From assembly GCF_020991475.1 (NCBI RefSeq), contig NZ_JAJMPA010000002.1, forward strand, positions 1-64,000: a stretch of 64,000 bases of DNA, in the 5' to 3' direction. Origin of the DNA: Pedobacter sp. MC2016-14. GTDB taxonomy: Bacteria; Bacteroidota; Bacteroidia; Sphingobacteriales; Sphingobacteriaceae. The notes beneath the pieces were generated by a model. The model was not told the DNA's origin and made no database searches. It saw only the letters and a program-made list of their open reading frames with translations. Positions 45,966-53,788 of the stretch are shown here, one piece after another; position 1 is the first letter of the stretch; the number at the start of each line of letters is the position of its first letter. Position numbers and translations under genes: made by a program.

Positions 45966-46083
45966 CTATTTACTGTGGGCGTAGATATATAATATTTCAT
46001 CATTTTTTTCGCCTAGAATGATTGATCCATCTTCAGTCCAATTGCTGAGAACACCAGAAATTTCGGTACTCAGTTTTGGGGTT
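45966..46083 (-). pseudogene. Truncated reading frame after fmt
   Basis: About 38 sense codons without a start, bounded by stops, ending in EKNDEILYIYAHSK. It sits just past the fmt stop on the same strand. The composition looks like protein, so it is probably the C-terminal remains of a lost gene. No family recognised. Confidence 0.4.
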
Positions 46084-46121
46084 TTGGTTGATTAGTATCT
46101 TAAAAAATTGCGACTTTAGCT

Positions 46122-47030
46122 TTACAAACGCATTCCCCTTAAAAACTCTTCAATTCCCATTCGCTTTTTACCCTCATACTGTACATCTTTAAGGGTAATA
46201 AAACCACCTTTGGCTGCAAATTTTAGAAAAGTCTTGCCATCAGTTAAAAAACCTCCAGCCGCAATGCCTGGTTCCGTCTCTAACAGTTCAGCTTTAAAAA
46301 TCTTTAAAGTTTTATCCTGTAGTTTTGTAAAAGCAGTAGGGTATGGGCTTAACCCCCGGATTAAATTGTATACTGTTTTTACAGGCTGGTTCCAGTCAAT
46401 CTGGCAAAAGTCTTTAAATATTTTCGGAGCATGTTTCAGTTCGTCACTTTGTATTTGAGGCTGTTCTGCATATGTACCATCTTCAATGCTTTTTACGGTC
46501 TTTACCAGTAAGCCCGCACCTACTACCATTAAGTTGTCATGTAAATCTCCAGCGGTATCATTGGGTTCAATGCTTACCCTTTCTGCTGCAATAACATCGC
46601 CTGTATCAATTTCGTGTTTTAGAAAAAAAGTGGTTACACCACTTTCTGTTTCGCCATTAATGATGGCATGATTAATAGGCGCCGCACCACGATATTGAGG
46701 TAATAAAGAGGCATGAAGGTTAATGGTTCCTTTTGGTGGCATGTTCCATACTACCTCTGGCAACATCCTGAAAGCCACTACCACCTGTAAATCTGCCTCC
46801 AGACTTTTTAATTCGGCTACAAATTCAGGATCTTTAAGTTTTAAAGGCTGCAATACACGGAGCCCTTTTTCTGTAGCATATTTTTTTACCGCACTTTCAG
46901 TAAGTTTTTGTCCGCGTCCGGCAGGTTTATCTGCTGCGGTAATTACGCCAACTACATCAAAGCCAGCCTCTACCAAAGCATTTAGTGAAGCCACTGCAAA
47001 ATCGGGGGTACCCATAAAAACTAATCTCAT
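46122..47030 (-). CDS. fmt: Methionyl-tRNA formyltransferase
   Basis: Transfers a formyl group from 10-formyl-tetrahydrofolate to initiator Met-tRNA. The protein has 302 residues: MGTPDFAVASL at the start, the catalytic Asn-His-Asp set in INLHASLLPQYRGAAPI and HEIDTGDVI, and a C-terminal OB-fold domain. It begins with a good AGAAGG ribosome site 4-8 bases before the ATG. Divergent from topoisomerase IB. Confidence 0.96.
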   Translation of the reverse strand: MRLVFMGTPDFAVASLNALVEAGFDVVGVITAADKPAGRGQKLTESAVKKYATEKGLRVLQPLKLKDPEFVAELKSLEADLQVVVAFRMLPEVVWNMPPKGTINLHASLLPQYRGAAPINHAIINGETESGVTTFFLKHEIDTGDVIAAERVSIEPNDTAGDLHDNLMVVGAGLLVKTVKSIEDGTYAEQPQIQSDELKHAPKIFKDFCQIDWNQPVKTVYNLIRGLSPYPTAFTKLQDKTLKIFKAELLETEPGIAAGGFLTDGKTFLKFAAKGGFITLKDVQYEGKKRMGIEEFLRGMRL

Positions 47031-47091
47031 CCTTCTGTGTTTGTAGATAACAAAATAACTAAATTAAAACGGATATTTTCCTCAAAAATGT

Positions 47092-48150
47092 ATGGTTCAA
47101 ACTCCTGAAGAGATCAAAGAAATAGGATTGGTTTACATAACCGATGGCATGCCGGGCATTTATAGAAAGGGTAAGCCAGGTAATTTTCATTATGAGGATA
47201 AAAACGGCGCCAGCATAAATGATGAAAAGCAGTTGGACAGGATAAAAAAACTGGTGTTGCCGCCAGCATGGACCAACGTATGGATTGCCTCTAAAAAGAA
47301 TGCGTATCTGCAAGCTACAGGCTTGGATGTAGCAGGAAGAAAACAATACCGATACCATGCAGATTGGACTTCAAGGCGTTCTGATCATAAATATTTTCGG
47401 TTGCTTGAATTCGGCAAAGCCTTGCCCATAGCACGTAAAAGAATAGCAAAGGATTTAAAAAGAAAAGAGTTTGACGAGCAGAAGGTTTTAGCGATCTGTG
47501 TGCAGGTGATGCAAAAAACGTTGATTAGGGTGGGGAACGAATCTTATGCGCAGATGTATGGCAGTTATGGATTGTCTACCCTTAAAAACAAGCATGCTAA
47601 GGTAGATGGCAATACCTTAAAGCTTAAATTTGTGGGTAAAAAAGGGGTGAAACAGGAAGTTGCCCTAAATGACAAAACCCTGTCTAAAATGGTAAAAAGG
47701 GTGATGGAGATTCCGGGACAAGATTTATTTCAATATTATACCGACGGTAAGGAACATAGAGCCATAGATTCCGGAAAGATCAACAACTATATCCGTGAAA
47801 TAACCGGAAGTGATTTCACTGCAAAAGATTTCCGTACCTGGGGTGGAACGCTTGAGGCATTACGGCAGCTTTCCATCTGTACAACTAACGTGGAAGAGCC
47901 AGAAAGACCAAAGAAAAAAGTAATTGTACAGGTATTGGATTGTGTAGCCAGTAAGCTGGGGAATACGAGGGCTGTATGTAAAAGTTCTTACGTTTACCCT
48001 TTGTTACTGGAGGCTTTTGAAAATGACCAGTTAGGTAAGTATCTTAAAAAGATTAACAAAGAAAAGCCAGAAAGCATAATGGCTATTGAAAATGACGAGA
48101 AGGTATTGATGAAATTTTTAAAAGAAGCACAAAAGAACGTAAAGAAATAG
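47092..48150 (+). CDS. DNA topoisomerase IB (eukaryotic/poxvirus type)
   Basis: Relaxes supercoils by a transient 3'-phosphotyrosine link. The 352 residues include the conserved catalytic Arg in the QYRYHADWTSRRSDHKYFRLLEFGKALP region (split here at the key Arg), a second Arg/Lys set in KDFRTWGGTLEAL, and the nucleophile Tyr in VCKSSYVYPLLLEAF. Such bacterial enzymes are scattered, often by gene transfer. It follows fmt divergently and ends where a dispersed repeat begins. Confidence 0.9.
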   Translation: MVQTPEEIKEIGLVYITDGMPGIYRKGKPGNFHYEDKNGASINDEKQLDRIKKLVLPPAWTNVWIASKKNAYLQATGLDVAGRKQYRYHADWTSRRSDHKYFRLLEFGKALPIARKRIAKDLKRKEFDEQKVLAICVQVMQKTLIRVGNESYAQMYGSYGLSTLKNKHAKVDGNTLKLKFVGKKGVKQEVALNDKTLSKMVKRVMEIPGQDLFQYYTDGKEHRAIDSGKINNYIREITGSDFTAKDFRTWGGTLEALRQLSICTTNVEEPERPKKKVIVQVLDCVASKLGNTRAVCKSSYVYPLLLEAFENDQLGKYLKKINKEKPESIMAIENDEKVLMKFLKEAQKNVKK

Positions 48151-48181
48151 ATTTCTTGAAGCTGTGCTCTGTCGAGAAGAC
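48149..48181. repeat. REP-like intergenic repeat, diverged copy
   Basis: Contains GCTGTGCTCTGTCGAGAAGAC, related to GCTATGCTCTGTCGAAATGAC at 50931-50951. It overlaps the topoisomerase stop codon. Other intergenic sequence to 48348 shows nothing recognisable. Confidence 0.5.
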
Positions 48182-48348
48182 TCCAGAAGTTGCAGTGTGA
48201 AATTCACTGACCCTTTTAATTAAATTCTGTATATTAACGGGCTATATGAGTATGAGTGCCCGAATCAGATTAAATTGATACAGGTAGTATTTGCTAACTT
48301 GTATAAGTATTATGATTTGAATACCTTAGGGAACTTAAAATTAAATTT

Positions 48349-48759
48349 ATGGGAGCATGGGGCCACGGACCTTTTGAAGATGATGCAGCACTGGATTTCG
48401 TTCGGGAAATAGAGGAAGCAGAAAATCCGAAAGAAATTATAATAGAAGCGCTAGACAACGCTGCAGACGCAGCCTATTTAGAAGCCGATGAGGCTAATGC
48501 GGCAATTGTCTCAGCCGCTTATATTGATAATTCAATTAATGGAACAAAATACACCACTCTAGAGATGAGCGAGCCTTATGAGGTAGATAGTTTTTCCACA
48601 AGATTTCCTGACCTTGATTTATCTGATCTCAAAAGCAAAGCAGTAGCTGCATTAAAAGTAGTGATTGCTGAAGGCTCTGAGCTAAAAGAACTTTGGGAAG
48701 AAAGCCAGGAGCCTGCATGGCTTAACGGAATTGAGGAAATGATTAAGCGCCTTGCCTAA
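48349..48759 (+). CDS. DUF4259 domain protein
   Basis: 136 residues beginning MGAWGHGPFEDDAALDFV, the hallmark of DUF4259, a family of acidic cytoplasmic proteins of unknown function that are often found in accessory DNA or near immunity-type genes. No signal peptide or membrane helix. The acidic nature (many Glu/Asp) is shared with immunity proteins, but nothing here proves such a role. Confidence 0.85.
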   Translation: MGAWGHGPFEDDAALDFVREIEEAENPKEIIIEALDNAADAAYLEADEANAAIVSAAYIDNSINGTKYTTLEMSEPYEVDSFSTRFPDLDLSDLKSKAVAALKVVIAEGSELKELWEESQEPAWLNGIEEMIKRLA

Positions 48760-48852
48760 AGTTAATACGGGCAACTAAAAATAAAATTTAATCAGGAGGT
48801 TTGACCGGTGCAGATGCATAAGGCATAAGCGGAAAGCATTAAATATAGATTT

Positions 48853-48936
48853 ATGGATAAACTATTGACTGGACAATATGGAATTGACCGTTTTGGTAAC
48901 CCCACAGTAAAGAAAGGAGGAGCCTCACGATGTTAA
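48853..48936 (+). CDS. Small ORF (27 aa) overlapping gene A
   Basis: Encodes MDKLLTGQYGIDRFGNPTV then KKGGASRC. It ends 7 bases inside gene A, and the ribosome site of gene A (AAAGGAGG, 48913-48920) lies in it, so translation may be coupled. A related 24-codon segment with the pattern YxIDxFGNPxVxKGGA is found at 50020-50094, before the second copy of gene A, with the ATG changed to ACG. Function unknown. Confidence 0.4.
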   Translation: MDKLLTGQYGIDRFGNPTVKKGGASRC

Positions 48937-49331
48937 GGAATTATATCACAATTTTAATTATGGTGGTTGCAACCATCGTAACAAAGGCACAGGACCAAAT
49001 ACCAAGCATAAAAGGGGAAAGTTCCATATTTAAGATTACTGATAGAGGATCTTATCCGAATATTAGTGATCTTAAGGTATTTATTAAAGATAATGAAGGT
49101 TTTGCTATGAGTGGTTATGTATGCTTAAGAGATAATGAAAATAGGATATTGGTTAAAGTCTTTGCGGATAAAAAAGGTGAGGCGAATTTGATGGTTTATG
49201 ATTTGAAAGATGTGAAAACTATAACTATTGATTACATGGGATATAATAGGGTTGTAATACCAATCGCAAGACTGAGAAACAGAAGTTCGACTATAGAAGC
49301 TAAACTTTTTGGGCAGTCTACCTCAGACTAA
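48930..49331 (+). CDS. Gene A: exported protein with CarboxypepD_reg-like domain
   Basis: 133 residues with a signal peptide (about 1-20, ending VTKAQ). The mature part has the feel of an Ig-like carboxypeptidase regulatory domain (ISDLKVFIKDNEGFAMSGY, AFADKKGEANLMVYDL, ITIDYMGYN). The AAAGGAGG ribosome site 9 bases before the ATG is stronger than usual for this phylum. A broken second copy lies at 50097-50907. Function unknown. Confidence 0.7.
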   Translation: MLRNYITILIMVVATIVTKAQDQIPSIKGESSIFKITDRGSYPNISDLKVFIKDNEGFAMSGYVCLRDNENRILVKVFADKKGEANLMVYDLKDVKTITIDYMGYNRVVIPIARLRNRSSTIEAKLFGQSTSD

Positions 49332-49396
49332 TTCATAGAGGAAACCAAGCCGCAATCATTTCCAGGATACGCGGCTTAGTGCCGATAAGTTGTGTG

Positions 49397-49434
49397 CTAA
49401 TCTTTAGGCGGCGTTTTAATAGGGTTTATAATCA
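49397..49434 (-). pseudogene. C-terminal fragment of gene C
   Basis: Twelve codons ending INPIKTPPKD and a stop. They match the end of gene C at 50972-51184. The rest of this copy is missing and the B cassette starts at 49435, so the cassette junction cuts it. Confidence 0.75.
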
Positions 49435-49982
49435 GATATTAATTCAATATGGATTTTCCCCATCAGATATTTCAACATTTAACACGCAAAATGTAAATGC
49501 CCCAATAAATAAAAGAGTACCAACTACTGGATGTAATTAAAATTATGAAAAAAATTCTATTTTGCACAATCTTAGTGCTTGCGATTTTATCTGCTAGGAA
49601 TACTATCGCTCAACAACCTGTAAAAATAATTTATTTTTATGCAGATACCTTGAGTATTAATCCAGATCTTAATATAATTGAGATTGACAATGAGGGGCCG
49701 ATTTTTTATTATAGCTTTCATTGTAAATGCATGCCGCCCTATTTTAATAATTATCTTACATTTATATGTTATGAGCCCAGGGCTAAATCTTTAATCACTA
49801 AGGCAAAGCCTCTGCATAAATATATTTCACTCAAGGAACTTCTTGATATCTCGGTTAAAGCGGGTGATGGCTTCGAAAGCTTCTATAAGCTCTCCATAGT
49901 TGAACCATTACCAGACGGGAATTATATCGAAAGCAAAGTAAAGATCAAACGATCAAGGAAAGAAATAATTGTTAATTAGTAT
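49435..49982 (+). repeat. 548-bp B cassette, copy 1
   Basis: It is about 92-95% identical to 50245-50792 by eye and of the same length, with homology ending abruptly at both ends. It contains the leader and whole of gene B. The ends carry a weak 9-base inverted repeat (ATATTAATT / AATTAGTAT, 8 of 9 pairs). Flanks differ from those of copy 2. Confidence 0.9.
49545..49979 (+). CDS. Gene B: exported hypothetical protein, copy 1
   Basis: 144 residues with a signal peptide (about 1-22, ending TIAQQ). The mature part has two Cys in FHCKCMPPYF and a third in FICYEPRA, and a conserved second half LLDISVKAGDGFESFYKLS. No family recognised. 14 substitutions separate it from copy 2. It is cotranscribed with nothing obvious. 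Confidence 0.65.
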   Translation: MKKILFCTILVLAILSARNTIAQQPVKIIYFYADTLSINPDLNIIEIDNEGPIFYYSFHCKCMPPYFNNYLTFICYEPRAKSLITKAKPLHKYISLKELLDISVKAGDGFESFYKLSIVEPLPDGNYIESKVKIKRSRKEIIVN

Positions 49983-50019
49983 TGTCTTGAGCTTGCACGG
50001 GAAGGTTTGATCGACACTA

Positions 50020-50094
50020 ACGGATGCATTATTGGCAGAAGAATATGACATTGACCATTTTGGCAATCCCAGAGTAAATAAAGGAGGAGCATGA
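50020..50094 (+). pseudogene. Decayed small ORF before gene A copy 2
   Basis: 24 codons, DALLAEEYDIDHFGNPRV and NKGGA, aligned with the small ORF at 48853. The ATG is ACG here. The AAAGGAGG ribosome site at 50080-50087 and the 9-base spacing to the next ATG are kept. Confidence 0.6.
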
Positions 50095-50096
50095 GG

Positions 50097-50244
50097 ATGT
50101 TAAGAAATTATATCACAATTTAAATTATGGTGGTTGCAACCATTGTAACAAAGGCACAGGACCAAATACCAGGCATAAAAGGGGAAAGTTCCATATTTAA
50201 GATTACTGATAAAGGATCTTATCCGAATATTAGTAATATTAAGG
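50097..50244 (+). pseudogene. Gene A copy 2, 5' part
   Basis: Homologous to 48930-49077 (offset 1167). A T-to-A change makes codon 9 a stop (TTA to TAA). Homology breaks at 50244 where the B cassette begins. The peptide is not made beyond eight residues. Confidence 0.9.
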
Positions 50245-50792
50245 GATATTAATTCAACATGGGTTTTTCCCATCAGATATTTCAACATTTAACACGCAAA
50301 ATGTAAATGCCCCAATAAATAAAAGAGTACCAACTACTGGATGTAATTAAAATTATGAAAAAAATTCTATTTTGCACAATCTTAGTGCTTGCGATTTTAT
50401 CTACTAGAAATACCATCGCTCAACAACCTGCAAAAATAATTTATTTTTATGCAGATACCTTGAGTATTAATCCAGATCTTAATATAATTAAGATTCATAA
50501 CGACGGCCCGATTTTCTATTATAGCTTTCTTTGTAAATGCATGCCGCCCTATTTTAATTCTTATCTCGCATTTCAGTGTTACGAGCCCAGGGGTAAATCT
50601 TTAATTACTAAGGCAAAGCCTCTGCATAAATATATTTCACTAAAGGAACTTCTTGATATCTCCGTTAAAGCGGGTGATGGCTTCGAAAGCTTCTATAAGC
50701 TCTCAATAGTTGAACCATTACCAGACGGATCTTATGTAGAAAGCAAAGTAAAGATTATACGATCAAGGAAAGAAATGATTGTTAATTAGTAT
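50245..50792 (+). repeat. 548-bp B cassette, copy 2
   Basis: Second copy, inserted between the 5' and 3' parts of gene A copy 2, which has also lost about 147 bases. The same 9-base weak terminal inverted repeat is present at 50246-50254 and 50784-50792. Right flank GATCTTAA resembles the sequence at the same place in intact gene A. Confidence 0.9.
50355..50789 (+). CDS. Gene B, copy 2
   Basis: 144 residues, 130 of them identical to copy 1, same length, signal peptide and Cys set, with no frame damage. Differences cluster in the middle (for example IIKIHND versus IIEIDNE). Intact despite lying inside a dead gene, so it is probably still expressed or arrived recently. Function unknown. Confidence 0.65.
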   Translation: MKKILFCTILVLAILSTRNTIAQQPAKIIYFYADTLSINPDLNIIKIHNDGPIFYYSFLCKCMPPYFNSYLAFQCYEPRGKSLITKAKPLHKYISLKELLDISVKAGDGFESFYKLSIVEPLPDGSYVESKVKIIRSRKEMIVN

Positions 50793-50907
50793 GATCTTAA
50801 TTCTATTGATTACCTGGGATAATAGGGTTATAATACCAATTGCAAGACTGAGAAACAGAAGTTCGACTATAGAAGCTAAACTTTTTGGGCAGTCTACTTC
50901 AGACTAA
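50793..50907 (+). pseudogene. Gene A copy 2, 3' part
   Basis: Homologous to about 49225-49331 with a 2-base deletion that shifts the frame. It keeps ARLRNRSSTIEAKLF at the DNA level and the stop. Confidence 0.85.
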
Positions 50908-50918
50908 TTGATAGAGAA

Positions 50919-50952
50919 AGATCTCTCGTCGCTATGCTCTGTCGAAATGACG
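50919..50952. repeat. REP-like palindromic repeat
   Basis: AGATCTCTCGTCGCTATGCT then CTGTCGAAATGACG, whose ends CGTC and GACG pair. A diverged relative lies at 48149-48181. It has the form of a dispersed intergenic repeat. Confidence 0.55.
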
Positions 50953-50971
50953 GCTGTGCAGGTTTAGACTG

Positions 50972-51184
50972 CTAATCCTTCGGTGGCGTTTTAATGGGGT
51001 TTACAGGTTGCTCTCCCTGCTCTCTTTTTTTAGCCGGGTTTTTAAAGTTTGCTTCTTCAGCATTGTAATCCTTATCTTCAGGTTGTTTAACGGCTTTGTT
51101 GCCTGCAGGAACTTTTCCTTTTGGAGTTTCTTCTTTAAAGTTACTGCTGGGTTTTTCGTTTGTCTTTTTAGGCTCGCTGTTCAT
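50972..51184 (-). CDS. Gene C: short charged hypothetical protein
   Basis: 70 residues, very rich in Lys, Glu and Pro (SNFKEETPKGKVPAGNKAVK), no hydrophobic segment, probably unstructured. Its last ten codons recur at 49397-49434. Intact at this site. Function unknown. Confidence 0.55.
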   Translation of the reverse strand: MNSEPKKTNEKPSSNFKEETPKGKVPAGNKAVKQPEDKDYNAEEANFKNPAKKREQGEQPVNPIKTPPKD

Positions 51185-51199
51185 AATATGTAGGTATTG

Positions 51200-52465
51200 T
51201 TAAGGATACAACAGATACTTCTTGCGCATTGTTTTATATTTACTGAGCCCCGGCTCCCAGCTGTCCCTGATTTCTTTTTCAGACTTGCCTGCAATGATCA
51301 TCTCCCGCACACTTGAAACGCCAAATAAACGATCAATGTTGCCCATTTCCTTGCTCAGCTTGTAATTGAAAAAGTCTGCTTTGTTGGGCGATGCTTTGTA
51401 CAGTTCTATAATCCAGCTGAGGTTAACCTGTTTTTGTTTTCTAATGAGCGATAAATCATAATCTCTGAGGTCAATTCCATAACATACCTGGTCTCGAAAT
51501 AGCGGAGTTTCTGACATGCCTTTGATGCTTTTTGGTGTAAATGAAAAGCTGTATTTGCCTTTTAACGCCGGTGAGCCCAGAATGGTGAAAGGAAATTGGG
51601 TTCCGCGGCCATGGTTTAGGTACGCCCCTTCAAATACACAGGTAGAAGGGTAGAGTAGGATAGACCTGTTTGAGTTTAAATTTGGCGATGGGTTTACAGG
51701 TAACACGTAAGGCATATCGTGCTTGTAATTTGCCACCTTAATTACGGTTATTTTGCACTTTACTTTGTTTTTTAACCAACCCTCACCATTTAACATTTGG
51801 GCATACTCTCCAACTGTTAAACCATGTACCATTGGAATAGCTTGTAAGCCAATACCCGAAACCCATTTTGGATCTAGAATAGGCCCATCTATATAAAAGC
51901 CATTCGGATTTGGCCGGTCTAAAATCATCACTTCTTTGTCATTTACAACACAGGCTTCCATAACATGCTGCAGGGTATTGATGTAAGTGTAAAAACGGAC
52001 GCCAACATCTTGGATGTCAAACAGCATGATGTCTACATCTGCAAGGTCTTCTGCGCTAGGTGTACTGTGTTTACCATATAGGGAAATGGTTTTAATACCT
52101 GTTTTTGTATCCACATCATCATTAACATGTACACCGGCACTCGCTTTGCCCCTAAAGCCATGCTCTGGTCCAAAGATTTTTACAATATGAACACCCAACT
52201 TTAATAAGCTGTCTACCGTAGTTTCTTTGCCTATAATGGATGTTGGGTTAGCTATAATGCCTACCCTTTTGCCTTTTAGCAGGGGTACATAGCGTTCAGT
52301 CTGCTCTGCACCGGTGCGTATAGCACTATACTTAGCTGCTTTTGATGAACTATCCTTCTGTGCAGCAGTTAATGAACCTTCTTTTCCTGTATTGTTATGT
52401 CTTGTATTTCCGCAGGCATCTAAAGCCAGCAAACCTATTAAAACAGCAATTACGGGTGCCTTCAT
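51200..52465 (-). CDS. DUF1343 lipoprotein (NamZ-like exo-beta-N-acetylmuramidase)
   Basis: 421 residues with a lipoprotein signal ending LALDAC. The DUF1343 core is clear: GKRVGIIANPTSIIGK, FGPEHGFRG, LFDIQDVGVRFYTYI and the LDRPNPNG motif. The characterised member, NamZ of Bacillus subtilis, releases MurNAc from the non-reducing ends of peptidoglycan fragments. Here it would act in the periplasm as part of wall recycling. No amgK or murU lies in the window. Divergent from the FtsX-like gene. Confidence 0.88.
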   Translation of the reverse strand: MKAPVIAVLIGLLALDACGNTRHNNTGKEGSLTAAQKDSSSKAAKYSAIRTGAEQTERYVPLLKGKRVGIIANPTSIIGKETTVDSLLKLGVHIVKIFGPEHGFRGKASAGVHVNDDVDTKTGIKTISLYGKHSTPSAEDLADVDIMLFDIQDVGVRFYTYINTLQHVMEACVVNDKEVMILDRPNPNGFYIDGPILDPKWVSGIGLQAIPMVHGLTVGEYAQMLNGEGWLKNKVKCKITVIKVANYKHDMPYVLPVNPSPNLNSNRSILLYPSTCVFEGAYLNHGRGTQFPFTILGSPALKGKYSFSFTPKSIKGMSETPLFRDQVCYGIDLRDYDLSLIRKQKQVNLSWIIELYKASPNKADFFNYKLSKEMGNIDRLFGVSSVREMIIAGKSEKEIRDSWEPGLSKYKTMRKKYLLYP

Positions 52466-52542
52466 GTGTGTAATTTTAAATTATATACTTCAAATAGAAA
52501 TGAATTCAGCATTTTTGCTAATATACAACTTATCGCATAGCA

Positions 52543-53763
52543 TTGAATACAGAATATTTTATTGCCAAACGCATTGCCATTAAGTCCGAACGGACTTTTT
52601 CAAAATTGATTGTGCGGATAGCCATATCGGGCGTAATGCTAAGCCTTGCTGTAATGATGCTGTCCATTGCGATTATTAAAGGTTTTAAAACTGAAATCCA
52701 GGAAAAGGTACGTGGTTATGTAGGCGATGTAAGGGTTTTTAAGCTGGATACCAATAATTCTTTTGAACAGCGCCCTTTTATCCCTTTGCCCAAGACCATT
52801 ACTGACCTTAAAAAAAATCCTTTTGTAGCATACATTCAGCCTTACGCCACCAAGCCGGCCATCATATCAGCCAATGAGGAAGTAGAGGGGATTAACTTTA
52901 AAGGGGTAGATGCAGGTTATCACTGGGACTACATAAAAAAGCACCTGGTGAGTGGCAGTTTGATAGACTTTACAGATAGTGTTAAGGCAAACGGACAAAT
53001 CTTAATTTCGCAGTACACGGCAGATAGGTTGAAACTAAAAACGGGCGACGATTTCATCATGCACTTTGTGCAGAATCCGCCACGCAGGCGTAAATTTAAA
53101 ATTGTTGGTATTTACAATATTGGGGTAGAGGAAATTGATAAAAGTTTTGTGATTGGCAGCATTAACATTATAAGAAGGTTAAACAACTGGAAGCCAAATG
53201 AGATTGGTGGCCTTGAAGTGCGGTTAAAAGACTTTGCAAAGTTAACTGTAGCAGCAGATGATATTTATGTAAATCTGGAAATCAATTTAAAATCTGAATC
53301 TGTACAGGAATATTTTCCTAATATTTTTACCTGGCTTTCTTTATTGGATGTAAATACAAGGGTTTTACTGATTTTAATGATGATTGTAGGGGTAATTAAC
53401 ATGATTACCGCACTTTTAATCATGATTCTGGAACGCACCAATATGATTGGAATGCTCAAATCTTTTGGGATGACAGATTACAGCATTATGAAGATCTTTT
53501 TATTTAACGCCATGTACCTGGTAGGGTATGGGCTTTTGCTTGGCAATGCCCTTGGCCTTTGGCTTGGCTTTTTACAGTACTACACACATATTTTTAGCTT
53601 AGACCAGTCTTCTTATTACCTGTCTTATGTGCCTGTAGAATTTCATTTAATGGATATTGTGCTGTTGAATATGGTAACTGTGATTATTTGTTTGGTAGTG
53701 CTGATACTGCCCTCTTTATTGGTAAGCAGGATTTCTCCTTTAAAAGCTATAAGGTTTAAATAA
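52543..53763 (+). CDS. FtsX/LolE-family ABC transporter permease
   Basis: 406 residues. N-terminal helix (about 25-47), long periplasmic domain (about 50-265) and three C-terminal helices (about 270-295, 318-345, 370-395), the MacB/FtsX/LolCE plan. It is closest in feel to lipoprotein-releasing LolC/E. No ATPase gene is next to it, so LolD must be elsewhere. The start appears to be TTG (52543), since no ATG lies before the conserved first helix. Confidence 0.85.
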   Translation: MNTEYFIAKRIAIKSERTFSKLIVRIAISGVMLSLAVMMLSIAIIKGFKTEIQEKVRGYVGDVRVFKLDTNNSFEQRPFIPLPKTITDLKKNPFVAYIQPYATKPAIISANEEVEGINFKGVDAGYHWDYIKKHLVSGSLIDFTDSVKANGQILISQYTADRLKLKTGDDFIMHFVQNPPRRRKFKIVGIYNIGVEEIDKSFVIGSINIIRRLNNWKPNEIGGLEVRLKDFAKLTVAADDIYVNLEINLKSESVQEYFPNIFTWLSLLDVNTRVLLILMMIVGVINMITALLIMILERTNMIGMLKSFGMTDYSIMKIFLFNAMYLVGYGLLLGNALGLWLGFLQYYTHIFSLDQSSYYLSYVPVEFHLMDIVLLNMVTVIICLVVLILPSLLVSRISPLKAIRFK

Positions 53764-53788
53764 TGGACTAGCTTGCCGGTCTTAAATT

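Larger units (their letters stand above)
45632..46121. other. Gene-poor gap between 45631 and fmt
   Basis: About 490 bases with no complete gene. It contains a short plus-strand open run (KVYYEFTSGLVVDCL, about 45777-45851), a perfect hairpin (45821-45855) and a decayed minus-strand reading frame (45966-46083). It looks like the scar of a lost or decayed element, but I cannot name it. Confidence 0.5.

Noticed and set aside
48853..48936. Double-glycine bacteriocin precursor
   Set aside because: KGG is at the end of the peptide, not in a leader, and no peptidase or transporter is adjacent.
49435..50792. Complete insertion sequence
   Set aside because: No transposase reading frame in the 548-bp block; the terminal repeats are short and AT-rich.
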